Source: Streptomyces asoensis (GTDB taxonomy: Bacteria > Actinomycetota > Actinomycetes > Streptomycetales > Streptomycetaceae). Taken from it: a stretch of 64,000 nt of DNA. Made by a program: the position numbers and the translations under genes. Numbering within the stretch: position 1 is the stretch's first letter; each line of letters begins with the position of its first letter. The stretch is from positions 124,001 to 188,000 of the forward strand of contig NZ_BNEB01000003.1 of NCBI RefSeq assembly GCF_016860545.1, in the 5' to 3' direction. The notes under the pieces were generated by a model. It searched no databases. It was not told the DNA's origin and saw nothing but the letters and a program-made list of their open reading frames with translations. Below are positions 48,346 through 55,663 of the stretch, one piece after another.

Positions 48346-48722
48346 GCGGAGCGTGGGGGGTTGCGGCCGGGGTCGTCGGGTCGATACTCGGCGCCGTCGC
48401 GCTGCTGGGTGCGGGGCTGTTCGCGGCCCGCGCGACGAAGGCGGCGGCGCTGACGACGGCCGAGGCGCAGCGCGCGGCGGCCGAGGCCGCGGCCGAGCCC
48501 GCGCAGCGGCAGGCCGACCTGACCGCGTTCCGGGAGATCCGCGACGAGATGAAGGCGAAGATCGAGCGGCAGGACCGGCGGATCGACGGGCTGTCCAGTC
48601 TGGTGCTGGCCTACTCGTGGACGGTGGACCGGCTGATGAACCGCATGCGGGACCGGGGTGTGACTCCGGAGCCCGAGGACATTCACGACCGCGTGCGCGA
48701 GCACATGCACACAGGAGCCTGA
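48342..48722 (+). CDS. Membrane-anchored coiled-coil protein in the lysis region
   Basis: 126 residues. One N-terminal helix (WGVAAGVVGSILGAVALLGA) is followed by a long charged helix (TTAEAQRAAAEAAAEPAQRQ, IRDEMKAKIERQDRRIDGLS). The arrangement recalls spanin-like or Rz-type lysis accessory proteins, but the host has no outer membrane, so its function is unclear. Confidence 0.62.
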   Translation: MSGAWGVAAGVVGSILGAVALLGAGLFAARATKAAALTTAEAQRAAAEAAAEPAQRQADLTAFREIRDEMKAKIERQDRRIDGLSSLVLAYSWTVDRLMNRMRDRGVTPEPEDIHDRVREHMHTGA

Positions 48723-48724
48723 CC

Positions 48725-49765
48725 ATGTCGTTCCCGCCCGGAGTGCAGACCGTCACCCTGACCGGACACCAGACGTTGGCCGACGGCGAGGGGCGTCCGC
48801 TGCCGGTGCGGATCCGGCCTGTGCCGGGGCGCGTCGTCGGCGCGGACTGGGGCGTCGTCGTCGAGGGGGACCCCGTCGTCGTCACCCCCAACGACGCAGG
48901 CCAGTGGTCCAAGACGCTGGTCGCGACCGACGCGGAGGGGTTCACGCCGACGGGGTGGACGTACCGCGTCGAGACGGGCCGCGACGCCCTGTACCTGTCG
49001 CTGCCCGCGTCGCTCGGCGAGGTCGACCTCGCCGAGCTGGTCCCGGCCGGGGCCGACGACGGCGAGTACGTGCTCGTGCCCGGCCCGCCGGGACCGCCCG
49101 GCGCGGAGGGACCCGAGGGACCGGCCGGCGCAACCGGCGCGGCGGGGCCCGCAGGTGCGACCGGGGCGACCGGCCCGAAGGGCGACACAGGCGCGACCGG
49201 ATCGCAGCCGCCGCTTGGCGCCGCCGGGACCGGGCCCACCGTGGCACTGCGCTCCGACGACCCCACCACCACGAACGCACGCACACCGACCGCACACGCC
49301 GCGAGCCACGGATCCGCCGGCGGGGACCCGGTGACGGTCGCTCAGTCTCAGGTGACCGGGCTCGCTGCCGCGCTCGCTGCGCTGCTGCCGCTGGCGGGCG
49401 GCACCATGTCCGGCACGGTCACGAACAACGTGGCCAGTGGCGCCACGCCTGCGTTCGGCGGCGGCGTCTCGGGCGACACCTTCGACCGGTGGCGCCTGCT
49501 GGCCAACGGCACGCTCGAGGCGGGCCCCGGGAGCGGAGCCCGGGACACGAACCTGCGTCGGTCCGCGGCCAACGAGTGGACGACCGATGACGCGCTGATC
49601 GTGGCGCTGATGTTCCGCCACATGGGCACCACGCTGGGGTTCTTCGGCGCGGCAGCGGTGGCCAAGCCGACGGTGACCGGGTCGCGCGGTGGGAACGCGG
49701 CGCTCGGTTCGCTGATCTCCGCTCTGGCCAGCCTCGGCCTGATCACCGACGGCACCAGCGCCTGA
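48725..49765 (+). CDS. Collagen-like tail fibre protein
   Basis: A 346-residue protein. A beta N-terminal domain (TVTLTGHQTLADGEGRPLPV) is followed at about 117-160 by a Gly-X-Y run (GPPGPPGAEGPEGPAGATG and GPAGATGATGPKGDTGATG). A shaft with SHGSAGGDPVTVAQSQVTG and a C-terminal globular part complete it. Collagen-like trimers are usual in phage fibres. It lies beyond the lysis genes, apart from the other tail genes. Confidence 0.8.
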   Translation: MSFPPGVQTVTLTGHQTLADGEGRPLPVRIRPVPGRVVGADWGVVVEGDPVVVTPNDAGQWSKTLVATDAEGFTPTGWTYRVETGRDALYLSLPASLGEVDLAELVPAGADDGEYVLVPGPPGPPGAEGPEGPAGATGAAGPAGATGATGPKGDTGATGSQPPLGAAGTGPTVALRSDDPTTTNARTPTAHAASHGSAGGDPVTVAQSQVTGLAAALAALLPLAGGTMSGTVTNNVASGATPAFGGGVSGDTFDRWRLLANGTLEAGPGSGARDTNLRRSAANEWTTDDALIVALMFRHMGTTLGFFGAAAVAKPTVTGSRGGNAALGSLISALASLGLITDGTSA

Positions 49766-49766
49766 G

Positions 49767-50027
49767 CTACGCGGGCGGCCGGGGCAGCTCGGTCACGAAA
49801 GTGCCGACGCCGGGTTGCATCTGCGCGAGCCCGGCCGCGCGCAGTTCGGTGAGCACCCGCCGTGCCGTCATCTGCGCGATCCCGAACTCGGCCTGGATCC
49901 CGAGCACGCCCGGCAGCTGCTCGCCCGGGGCGTACGTGCCGTCCGTGATCCGGGCCTCGATCACGTCGTACACCTGCCGCCACCGCGGTACGTCCGGCTG
50001 CCACTCCATGATCTCGACGCTAGGCAC
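49767..50027 (-). CDS. Minimal GntR-family regulator
   Basis: 86 residues, only the winged helix (RWRQVYDVIEARITDGTYAP, GEQLPGVLGIQAEFGIAQM, TARRVLTELRAAGLAQMQPG, VGTFVTEL). It has no effector-binding domain, so it probably is a constitutive DNA binder. It is convergent with the fibre gene and divergent from the 50169 gene, with a perfect 14-bp palindrome between. Start is GTG at 50027 or ATG at 50009. Confidence 0.8.
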   Translation of the reverse strand: MPSVEIMEWQPDVPRWRQVYDVIEARITDGTYAPGEQLPGVLGIQAEFGIAQMTARRVLTELRAAGLAQMQPGVGTFVTELPRPPA

Positions 50028-50073
50028 TCTCAGCTCACTCAGCGAGACGAGATAGCTACGATCGCCTGGCGGG

Positions 50074-50087
50074 CCTAGCTAGCTAGG
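50074..50087. promoter_or_regulatory. Palindromic operator CCTAGCTAGCTAGG
   Basis: A perfect 14-bp palindrome, unusually rich in CTAG for this genome. It lies 47 bases upstream of the GntR start and 82 bases before the divergent gene. Probable GntR binding site controlling both. Confidence 0.72.
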
Positions 50088-50168
50088 TCTACGCTGCGAG
50101 GACGGTAAAGCCCCGCAGCCGCGCGAACGGCCCGGGGCAGGTCAACCTCCCGCTGAGAGCAGGTCGAC

Positions 50169-50528
50169 ATGGCACACGATACGGGCATGGGCCCGACGCC
50201 CGGCACCCCTGTGACCGTCAGCATCGTGACGGTCCTCCCCGTTCCCCGGCAGTCCGGCTTGGAGCCCGAGCAGGTACGCGGCGCCACGTGCGTCTGGTGC
50301 CGCAAGCAGCTGACGGCCGACGCGGTGGACCTCGGCCGCCGGCAGGGCAGCTATGCCGGGGTCTACGGCCCCTGGTATCCGCGGGCCTGCGACGGCTGCA
50401 CTCAGCGCGAGGCGGATCGAGTCCTGAAGTTGCATGTCACCACGTGCACGCGCTGCTCGCCGCCCCTCCCGCGGTACTGCCCGGACGGCACGGCGCTGCG
50501 GGCGCTCGCGATGGGGGACGAGGCCTGA
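50169..50528 (+). CDS. Cys-rich putative zinc-binding protein
   Basis: 119 residues. CVWCRKQLTADAVDLGRR, ACDGCTQREADRVLKLHV and CTRCSPPLPRYC give three or more Cys pairs, likely two zinc knuckles. It is under the divergent GntR palindrome, so it may be expressed in the lysogen. Unknown function. Confidence 0.62.
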   Translation: MAHDTGMGPTPGTPVTVSIVTVLPVPRQSGLEPEQVRGATCVWCRKQLTADAVDLGRRQGSYAGVYGPWYPRACDGCTQREADRVLKLHVTTCTRCSPPLPRYCPDGTALRALAMGDEA

Positions 50529-50692
50529 TGCCAAAGAGCGCAGCAGAGCGTGCAGCTGAGGCGGCTCGGTCGGCGGGCCGTGCGGGCGGGTACTGCTGGG
50601 TGGAGAACGCCACCGGCCCCGGACACTGCACGCTCCGCCCGGGGCACACGGGTAGGCACAGAGACTTTTACCGGGACCGCGACTTCGACTAG
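50528..50692 (+). CDS. Small phage protein with Cys/His
   Basis: 54 residues: AAERAAEAARSAGRAGGYC and GHCTLRPGHTGRHRDFYRDR. The GHCxLRPGHxGxH pattern is a small metal-binding-like motif frequent in actinophages. Start shares a base with the upstream stop. Confidence 0.6.
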   Translation: MPKSAAERAAEAARSAGRAGGYCWVENATGPGHCTLRPGHTGRHRDFYRDRDFD

Positions 50693-50695
50693 GCC

Positions 50696-50731
50696 ACCGG
50701 CCCCCGCTCGCGCCGACGCGGGGGCCGGTCC
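50696..50731. terminator. Bidirectional terminator at right arm
   Basis: ACCGGCCCCCGC (50696-50707) pairs with GCGGGGGCCGGT (50718-50729), a perfect 12-bp stem. It lies between a plus-strand gene ending at 50692 and the minus-strand XRE gene. Confidence 0.82.
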
Positions 50732-50768
50732 GGGCGGCCGCCCTGCGCCCCCGTCGTGGGGCGGCCGC

Positions 50769-51005
50769 TCACTGCACCAGGACGACGAGAGGCACCCCGA
50801 TGGCCGCGGCTAACCGGATCAGCGTGTCGACGGTGGGTGACTGCTGGCCCTGCTCGATCCGCACGACGGAGGGACGGTCGACACCGGACCGGATCGAGAC
50901 CTGTTCCTGGGTGAGGTTGGCGTGCAGCCGCTCGGCACGGAGACGTTCGCCGATGGCCCGGCGCTGGGTCAGCACCCAGTCGGGCGGGGGCGAGGCAGAC
51001 GGCAC
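50769..51005 (-). CDS. XRE-family regulator
   Basis: 78 residues, a plain XRE domain: RAIGERLRAERLHANLTQEQ, VSIRSGVDRPSVVRIEQGQQ, SPTVDTLIRLAAAIGVPL. It is the last gene before attR and has no sensor domain. It is a second candidate for lysogenic control, less well placed than the 12444 gene. Confidence 0.82.
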   Translation of the reverse strand: MPSASPPPDWVLTQRRAIGERLRAERLHANLTQEQVSIRSGVDRPSVVRIEQGQQSPTVDTLIRLAAAIGVPLVVLVQ

Positions 51006-51328
51006 CCGCCCACGTTCCCCGGTTCATGATCGTCTGTCTGTGGTCGTAGTCCTACATTGTTTGATCTTCGAGGGGTGGTGGGTATCGATGCGGAGCACCC
51101 CCCTCAGTGACGCCGGCCGCGGTGACACTCTGCACGAGGTCGCCCGCTCAGATAGCGGACCCGCGTGTCGGCTGGCCGCCCCGGTCCTACAGTGGGCCGG
51201 GGCGGTCCCTCGTCCGGGGCGTCTGTTCTCGGTCGAAGGGGCCAGAGAATGGGCCAAGCGCCTTGCATTAATGTGGTGCAGCGCGACCAGGGAAAACCGC
51301 AGGTTAGTACAGAGCTGAGTGCTCAACA
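51006..51328. other. Right end of the prophage without a gene
   Basis: Between the XRE gene and attR I see no convincing protein. A less GC-rich patch (CTACATTGTTTGATC, about 51051-51065) lies 50 bases upstream of the XRE start and may hold its promoter. The rest likely contains attP arm sites for integrase. Confidence 0.55.
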
Positions 51329-51374
51329 CCTTCTAAGCGCTTGGCCGCAGGTTCGAGTCCTGCCGGGGGCGCAA
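51329..51374. other. attR core (46 bp), tRNA-Arg fragment
   Basis: Exact copy of 10954-10999. The sequence left of it lacks the tRNA 5' half, so this is not a functional tRNA gene. Confidence 0.95.
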
Positions 51375-51380
51375 GTCTCC

Positions 51381-51404
51381 GCCCTCCCATCGGGAGGGCA
51401 TTTT
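51381..51404 (+). terminator. Original host terminator of tRNA-Arg
   Basis: GCCCTCCC-ATC-GGGAGGGC (51381-51399) plus ATTTTT. It lies 6 bases beyond attR, hence directly behind the tRNA in the uninfected chromosome. Confidence 0.85.
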
Positions 51405-51752
51405 TGCTGCTCAGAGCACGTTTCGCGCGACATGGCGAAGCCCCGGACACTCCCCCGATGATCAAGGGAGCGGTCCGGGGCTGCCCGGCGACCACCGGGG
51501 TTTTCGCGGGTGGCCGTGTCGCATACGTGTCGCATACGTGTCGAAGTACTCGGCGAAAAGCATCGGCCTCCGCGAGCCGACGCGAGAGCTCCCCGGCAGC
51601 CTCCAGGCGCCTCTTCAGGCCAGCCAGCCCTCCCTCGACGCATCGGACATAGGGTCCGGCAACACTGGCCCACTGCTCCCCGTCCACTCGGCCCCCTGGG
51701 CGGGTGGAATTCCTCCGTCGAAGCCTGTCGACGCAGACACGGTGGCGCGGGG
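51405..51752. other. Host intergenic stretch after attR
   Basis: No supported gene. A 10-bp inverted repeat, AGCCCCGGAC/GTCCGGGGCT (51439-51448, 51473-51482), and an 11-bp tandem unit, CGTGTCGCATA (51515-51525, 51526-51536, partial third to 51543), are visible. The remainder downstream of the lipoprotein gene shows nothing further. Confidence 0.55.
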
Positions 51753-52208
51753 TCAGCAGGCGTCGTATTTCCAGGTGCCGTTCTCGACCGTCCACGGCTG
51801 CGCCTGTTGGTCGAACTTCGGCAGGCCCTTCACCTTGTACGAGACGCGGCCCATGTCCCCTGAGACCGTGGCGTGCACGTCCGTCGCCGGGTGGTCGGGC
51901 CCGTAGTCCTTCGCTGCCTGCTCCACGGTGGCCGTGTACGCGGCCGGGTCCGCCTTGGCGCGGCAGCGCTTCGACAGGAAGGCGTAGGCCCCCTCCCCGA
52001 CCCCTCCGAAGTAGAGGTTCACGTAGGTGTCCGCGACGCGCTCCAGTTCGACGGCATCAGGCGGGGTCGGGGTGGGGGTCGGCGACTTGGCGGCCGAGGT
52101 GGGGCGGCTGCTCGGGGGGTCGGCCTTGTCGTCGCCGGACGAGGTGCAGGCGGCGACGGTGGCGACGAGCAGAGCGGTGGTGAGTGTGATGGCAGCGCCG
52201 GTACGCAT
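51753..52208 (-). CDS. Host lipoprotein, homologue of the prophage lipoprotein
   Basis: A 151-residue protein starting MRTGAAITLTTALLVATVAA, with Cys in the lipobox VAAC, a Ser/Pro/Thr linker and the domain ending GLPKFDQQAQPWTVENGTW then KYDAC. It should be membrane-anchored outside the cell. The prophage copy at 27991-28455 has the same layout and nearly the same length. Function unknown. The frame is open further upstream but the signal peptide fixes the start. Confidence 0.82.
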   Translation of the reverse strand: MRTGAAITLTTALLVATVAACTSSGDDKADPPSSRPTSAAKSPTPTPTPPDAVELERVADTYVNLYFGGVGEGAYAFLSKRCRAKADPAAYTATVEQAAKDYGPDHPATDVHATVSGDMGRVSYKVKGLPKFDQQAQPWTVENGTWKYDAC

Positions 52209-52526
52209 GTTTCCCCCATGGATTCGTGTGCTGAGGGGGCATGGTGCCACGCCGGTCGGGGCCGGGCGCCGCCCGGGGGAACGCGGCGGGCCGTGGGGCA
52301 GTCGGCCCATCCGCGGCACACGTTCGCGCAAGCTGTTCTGACCGCGGCTCACGCGGTGCTCGAGGAGCACGGTGAGGCCGGCTGTCTGGCCAAGTGGGCG
52401 GTGCGTCCCTGCCCTGTCGCCCTGCTCCGGGATCTCCGCAGACTGCACCTGCGCGACGACGTCTGCGCCCTGCCCCACGGCCTCCCGTCCCCCTAGAGGG
52501 CGCCGGGGCCCGGGAGGGCCGATACA
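52209..52526. other. Intergenic stretch with a doubtful small open frame
   Basis: A plus-strand frame from ATG at 52218 to 52496 (92 residues) ends in the rather protein-like VLEEHGEAGCLAKWAVRPC and LLRDLRRLHLRDDVCALP. It has no ribosome site and its start overlaps the lipoprotein leader. I do not call it a gene. Confidence 0.4.
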
Positions 52527-52841
52527 GTGCACGCCGTGGACATACCTGGTTGGTTCGTCTGGATCGCTGTCGGTCCGGCGGCCCTCTTGCAGGCCCTCGG
52601 CCTCGTTCCCGTCGTCCGCCGGCTCCGCGCGTCCGACTCCGCGGCGCGCTTCGGTGCACGGCTCGACCTGCTGGACGTCGTCGCCTCCCTGATGCTCTTC
52701 GGCGGCCTGCTGCTCAGCCTCGTCGTGAGGGGTTCCTGGTTCTGGCTCACCCTCGCCGGCTTCGCGCTCATGAGCGTCGTCTACGCCACGAAGGGCGTCC
52801 GCTGGCTCCGCGCTCGCCGCTCCGCGGTTCATCCCGCGTAG
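52527..52841 (+). CDS. Small membrane protein
   Basis: 104 residues from GTG. Helices IPGWFVWIAVGPAALLQALG and DVVASLMLFGGLLLSLVV, then FWLTLAGFALMSVVYA, with basic loops. It overlaps the convergent phosphopantetheinyl transferase gene tail-to-tail by 13 bases. Unknown function. Confidence 0.65.
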   Translation: MHAVDIPGWFVWIAVGPAALLQALGLVPVVRRLRASDSAARFGARLDLLDVVASLMLFGGLLLSLVVRGSWFWLTLAGFALMSVVYATKGVRWLRARRSAVHPA

Positions 52842-53629
52842 TCCGCCAGCGTTCTCGTGCCGTCCTGTACGGCGACTTGGACGGCGGTTTCGTCCTCTTC
52901 GGTCCCGGTGGTCCTCGGCTCTGCGCCCGACGGCGCTCGTAGTGCTACCGCCACCGCCGCCGGGTGGGTGTTCTCGACGAGGAGGTCGGTCAAGGACATC
53001 CGGGGGTGGGGCGGGAGTGCGGTGGGCCAGGTGAGGACGGCCGGGGGGTGGTCGGGTGGGGAGACCTGTAGTTCGCGCAGCGGGACCGTGAGTCCTGTGC
53101 CGAGGGCCTTCAGGACCGCCTCCTTACGGGTCCAGGTGCGCAGGAAGGCGGACTGCCGTTCGCCGGGCGGACGGGCGTGCAGCGCGGCGAGCTCGGGGGC
53201 GGACAGCGCCACGCCGGCCGCGGAGTCGACGTCGACGACCGCGTCGGGCCCGCTCTCCTCGACGTCCAGGCCCACCTCGCCGCCCCGGCACACGGCGACA
53301 CCGATCAGGGTGCCGCTGTGCGTCACCGAGAAGTCCAGGTCCGCAGGCTCCCCCGCGGGGACGTCCGGCGCTGTCCGCAGGCGGGGCTTGCCGTGGGGGC
53401 CTGCGCAGCGTGGGCACACGCGGCGCAGGGGGACGTCAGCCGGGGGCAGGTCGAGCAGTCGGCCCAGGACCAGACGGCCCAGCGCGCAGCCGACCAGGAA
53501 GCGCCCCCTGCCCGCGGGGTCCGGGGTGGACTCCCAGCGGGCGCGTTCGACGGGGTCGAGGAGGGTCAGGAGGGCCGGGCGGGCGTCGTCCAGGCGGGCC
53601 CACCACACCTGCACCGGGTGTCCCGTCAC
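52829..53629 (-). CDS. 4'-phosphopantetheinyl transferase (Sfp type)
   Basis: A 266-residue enzyme. RGRFLVGCALGRLVLGRLL and LDFSVTHSGTLIGVAVCRGG precede the Mg-binding GGEVGLDVEES and WTRKEAVLKALGTGL, the two signature motifs. It moves phosphopantetheine from CoA to a Ser of a carrier protein. A free carrier protein is encoded at 58692-58964 in the same host block, a plausible substrate. About 40 extra C-terminal residues follow the usual end. Confidence 0.9.
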   Translation of the reverse strand: MTGHPVQVWWARLDDARPALLTLLDPVERARWESTPDPAGRGRFLVGCALGRLVLGRLLDLPPADVPLRRVCPRCAGPHGKPRLRTAPDVPAGEPADLDFSVTHSGTLIGVAVCRGGEVGLDVEESGPDAVVDVDSAAGVALSAPELAALHARPPGERQSAFLRTWTRKEAVLKALGTGLTVPLRELQVSPPDHPPAVLTWPTALPPHPRMSLTDLLVENTHPAAVAVALRAPSGAEPRTTGTEEDETAVQVAVQDGTRTLADYAG

Positions 53630-53755
53630 TGCGCCTCGTCATGGTTCGACGGCCGGTCCGCGCCTACACTCCTGGTCACAGCACACACCTGCTCACACCA
53701 CGCCCCTGTTCGCACCACACACGTGCTCACACCACACCACACAGGAAGCAGCCGC

Positions 53756-54484
53756 ATGCGACTGCACACACAGGAGTGGGGGACGGGCGAGCGTGTCGCC
53801 GTCCTCGTCCACGGCATCATGTCCGACCACCGCACCTGGCACGAGCTGGTTCCGGTCCTGACGGGGCGGGGCTACCGCGTACTCGCCGTGGATCTGCGCG
53901 GGCACGGCGCCAGCCCGCGGGGACCGTACGAGCCCCGGCACTTCGCCGAGGATCTCGTCGAGACGCTCCCGCCCGCCCCGGAAGTGGCGTTGGGCCACTC
54001 GCTCGGCGCGCTGGCGCTGGCCCTCGCGGTGCCGGAGCTGGGGCCGGCCCGCGCCGTCTACTCCGAACCGGCGTGGCAGCTGGCCGGGGCCAACGGCTCC
54101 CTGGACCCGGCCCTGTTCACCCTGTTCAAGCGGTCGTCCCGCGCCCTGGCCGCCCTCTCCCGCTCATCCCGGCCAGCACGCAGCACCGGTGCGGACGCCG
54201 GGCGGCTCGACGCGCGGGCGGTGGCCGAGCAGGAGGCCCTGGAGCGGTGGGACGAGAACACGGCGCTCGCGCTCTCCTCCCACCGGCACGTCGACCACAC
54301 GCCGGAGAAGGCCGTGGTGCCGTCGCTCGTCCAGACCTCGGACCCGAGCATGCTCGTCAGCGCCGGTATGCGGGCGGAGTTGGCGCGCCGCGGTTTCGAG
54401 GTGCGTACGGTGCCCGACGCCCCGCACGCGATCCACCGGGACCGGTTCGGCGCATTCGTCGAGTCGCTGTCCGGGTGGCTGTGA
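53756..54484 (+). CDS. Alpha/beta hydrolase
   Basis: A 242-residue protein. AVLVHGIMSDHRTWHELVPV (oxyanion HG), LAVDLRGHGASPRGPYEPRH, nucleophile elbow ALGHSLGALALALAV (Ser in GHSLG), and C-terminal DAPHAIHRDRFGAFVESLS (catalytic His). Substrate unknown. The first ATG (53756) follows AGGAAG; imperfect CACAC-rich repeats lie just upstream (53680-53742). It ends 44 bases before convergent speD, so it may or may not belong to that cluster. Confidence 0.82.
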   Translation: MRLHTQEWGTGERVAVLVHGIMSDHRTWHELVPVLTGRGYRVLAVDLRGHGASPRGPYEPRHFAEDLVETLPPAPEVALGHSLGALALALAVPELGPARAVYSEPAWQLAGANGSLDPALFTLFKRSSRALAALSRSSRPARSTGADAGRLDARAVAEQEALERWDENTALALSSHRHVDHTPEKAVVPSLVQTSDPSMLVSAGMRAELARRGFEVRTVPDAPHAIHRDRFGAFVESLSGWL

Positions 54485-54528
54485 AACCCGCGGTGAGGCG
54501 GGCCGGTAAGCCGGGCCGGTAAGTCGGG

Positions 54529-54909
54529 TCAGTGCACGGCGCGCAGCATGCGCGTCACGTTGATCCGCGTCGGCGAGAGGCCGAGTTCGACGCTCTGCAT
54601 CATCCGCTCGCCGTTCAGCCGGCCGTAAGCGAGAAGGTCGACGTTGGCCAGGCTGAATTCGGGCCAGGTGTGAATGCTGAGGTGCGAAGCGGAAAGCAGC
54701 AGGATCGCGGTGACGGCGCCGTTCGGGAAAACGTGCGAGGCCTCACCGAGTACCGTGGCGTTTCCCTTTTCAGCGGCCGTGCGCAGGACCTTGAGGAGAC
54801 GCTCCTCGTCGGTCAGGATGCTGTGGTCGCTCACCCATACGTCGACTGCGTAAGAGCACAGATCGTCGACGTTTATACCCTCGGTGCCGAGGTTGGCGGA
54901 GTTGGTCAT
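54529..54909 (-). CDS. speD: S-adenosylmethionine decarboxylase
   Basis: 126 residues. VDDLCSYAVDVWVSDHSILT, GEASHVFPNGAVTAILLLS and the pyruvoyl cleavage region LLSASHLSIHTWPEF, with NVDLLAYGRLNGERMMQS. Self-cleavage before the Ser of ASH makes the pyruvoyl group that decarboxylates AdoMet to the aminopropyl donor. It is divergent from the BpsA-like aminopropyltransferase gene, which uses exactly that donor. ATG at 54909 lacks a clear ribosome site. GTG at 54954 is the alternative. Confidence 0.9.
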   Translation of the reverse strand: MTNSANLGTEGINVDDLCSYAVDVWVSDHSILTDEERLLKVLRTAAEKGNATVLGEASHVFPNGAVTAILLLSASHLSIHTWPEFSLANVDLLAYGRLNGERMMQSVELGLSPTRINVTRMLRAVH

Positions 54910-55663
54910 GGGGAAACCGGGGGGTGAGGAACCGCTGCCCCCGTCTCCTTTCACATAGATCTGCGCTGGTCCGCGCGGCCAAAGGGGAAGGTTGCGAGGC
55001 CGGTCAGCGGCGCTCGGTGGTGCCCAGCGTAGCATCCGGGGTACTCAGGGGCTCGCGCGTGCACCCCGTCAAGGGGGGAAGGGGGGTCCGCTGATATTCG
55101 GCCGAAAACCCACCCGCCCCTTTCGGACAAACGCCCGGAAACGAACGGCCGGAGGGGCAGCCGGAAGATCACCCGGGAGCGCATCAGGGAGGACATCCCG
55201 AAGACCTTCCAGGACGGCACCCCGCGGAAAAAAGGGTGGGAAAAGCGCGGACCGTCCGGCGGTTCGGCGAGGAGCACCTCGGGGCGCCCGGGTTGCACGG
55301 CGACCCCGGTCGGTGCGTTTCGCCCGGCCGCCGGCAAACACCCCGTGGAACACACTCCGGACACACCGTCCCGGAATATCGTAAAGCTCCTCGCTAAAGC
55401 ACCGAGAAACTCGCCGCAGAACAGCAAGACGAACAGGCAGCCGAAGGGGCAGCCGAACAGGTAGCCGAAGGGGCAGCCGAACAGGTAGCAGAACGGGCAG
55501 GAGAACCCTCCGCCGCATATCCGAATGCGCCGCGAGCGATTTCCCTTTCCCGCGACTCCCTTTCCGTATTTCCCCGCTCCCGGAGCGGGTCCTGATGGCT
55601 GCTCACCAGCCCGTATACTCGATAGTCCCGGAATCCTTCAATCAGTTTGCCTGGAGCAGCATT
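54910..55663. promoter_or_regulatory. Divergent control region between speD and the BpsA-like gene
   Basis: About 750 bases without a supported gene and less GC-rich than its surroundings. It includes the 24-bp tandem repeat at 55435-55506 and a TATACT at 55614-55619 that could be the -10 of the rightward operon. The -35 region is poor. Its length suggests elaborate regulation or a long leader. Confidence 0.5.
55435..55506. repeat. 24-bp tandem repeat, three copies
   Basis: Units at 55435-55458, 55459-55482 and 55483-55506 begin AGGCAGCCGAAG or AGGTAGCCGAAG and end GCCGAAC. Copy 2 differs from copy 1 at one base and copy 3 is more degenerate. A frame through it (E-Q-V-A-E-G-A-A type) lacks any start codon, so coding is unlikely. 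Confidence 0.75.

Larger units (their letters stand above)
10954..51374 (+). mobile_element. Complete siphovirus-type prophage integrated in tRNA-Arg(TCT)
   Basis: Bounded by 46-bp exact repeats of the tRNA-Arg 3' part, 40,375 bases apart. It contains integration, lysogeny switch, recombination, replication, packaging, head, tail and lysis modules in canonical order, nearly all on the plus strand. Minus-strand genes are the repressor, one small gene beside it and three small regulators. No essential late gene is broken. The capsid is HK97-type and the tail has a long tape measure, so the virion is expected to be a siphovirus. Confidence 0.96.

Noticed and set aside
51024..51329. Minus-strand 101-residue frame between the XRE gene and attR
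   Set aside because: No ribosome site and low-complexity Arg/Ser/Thr composition; not protein-like.
51329..51374. Second tRNA-Arg gene
   Set aside because: Only the 3' part is present; the acceptor 5' strand and D arm are missing. It is the attR duplicate.
52218..52496. Plus-strand 92-residue frame
   Set aside because: No ribosome site, it overlaps the lipoprotein 5' leader and only its C-terminal half looks protein-like.
55385..55590. Coiled-coil protein frame (E-Q-V-A-E-G type) over the 24-bp repeats
   Set aside because: Protein-like composition, but the frame begins after a TAA and contains no ATG, GTG or TTG before or within the repeats.
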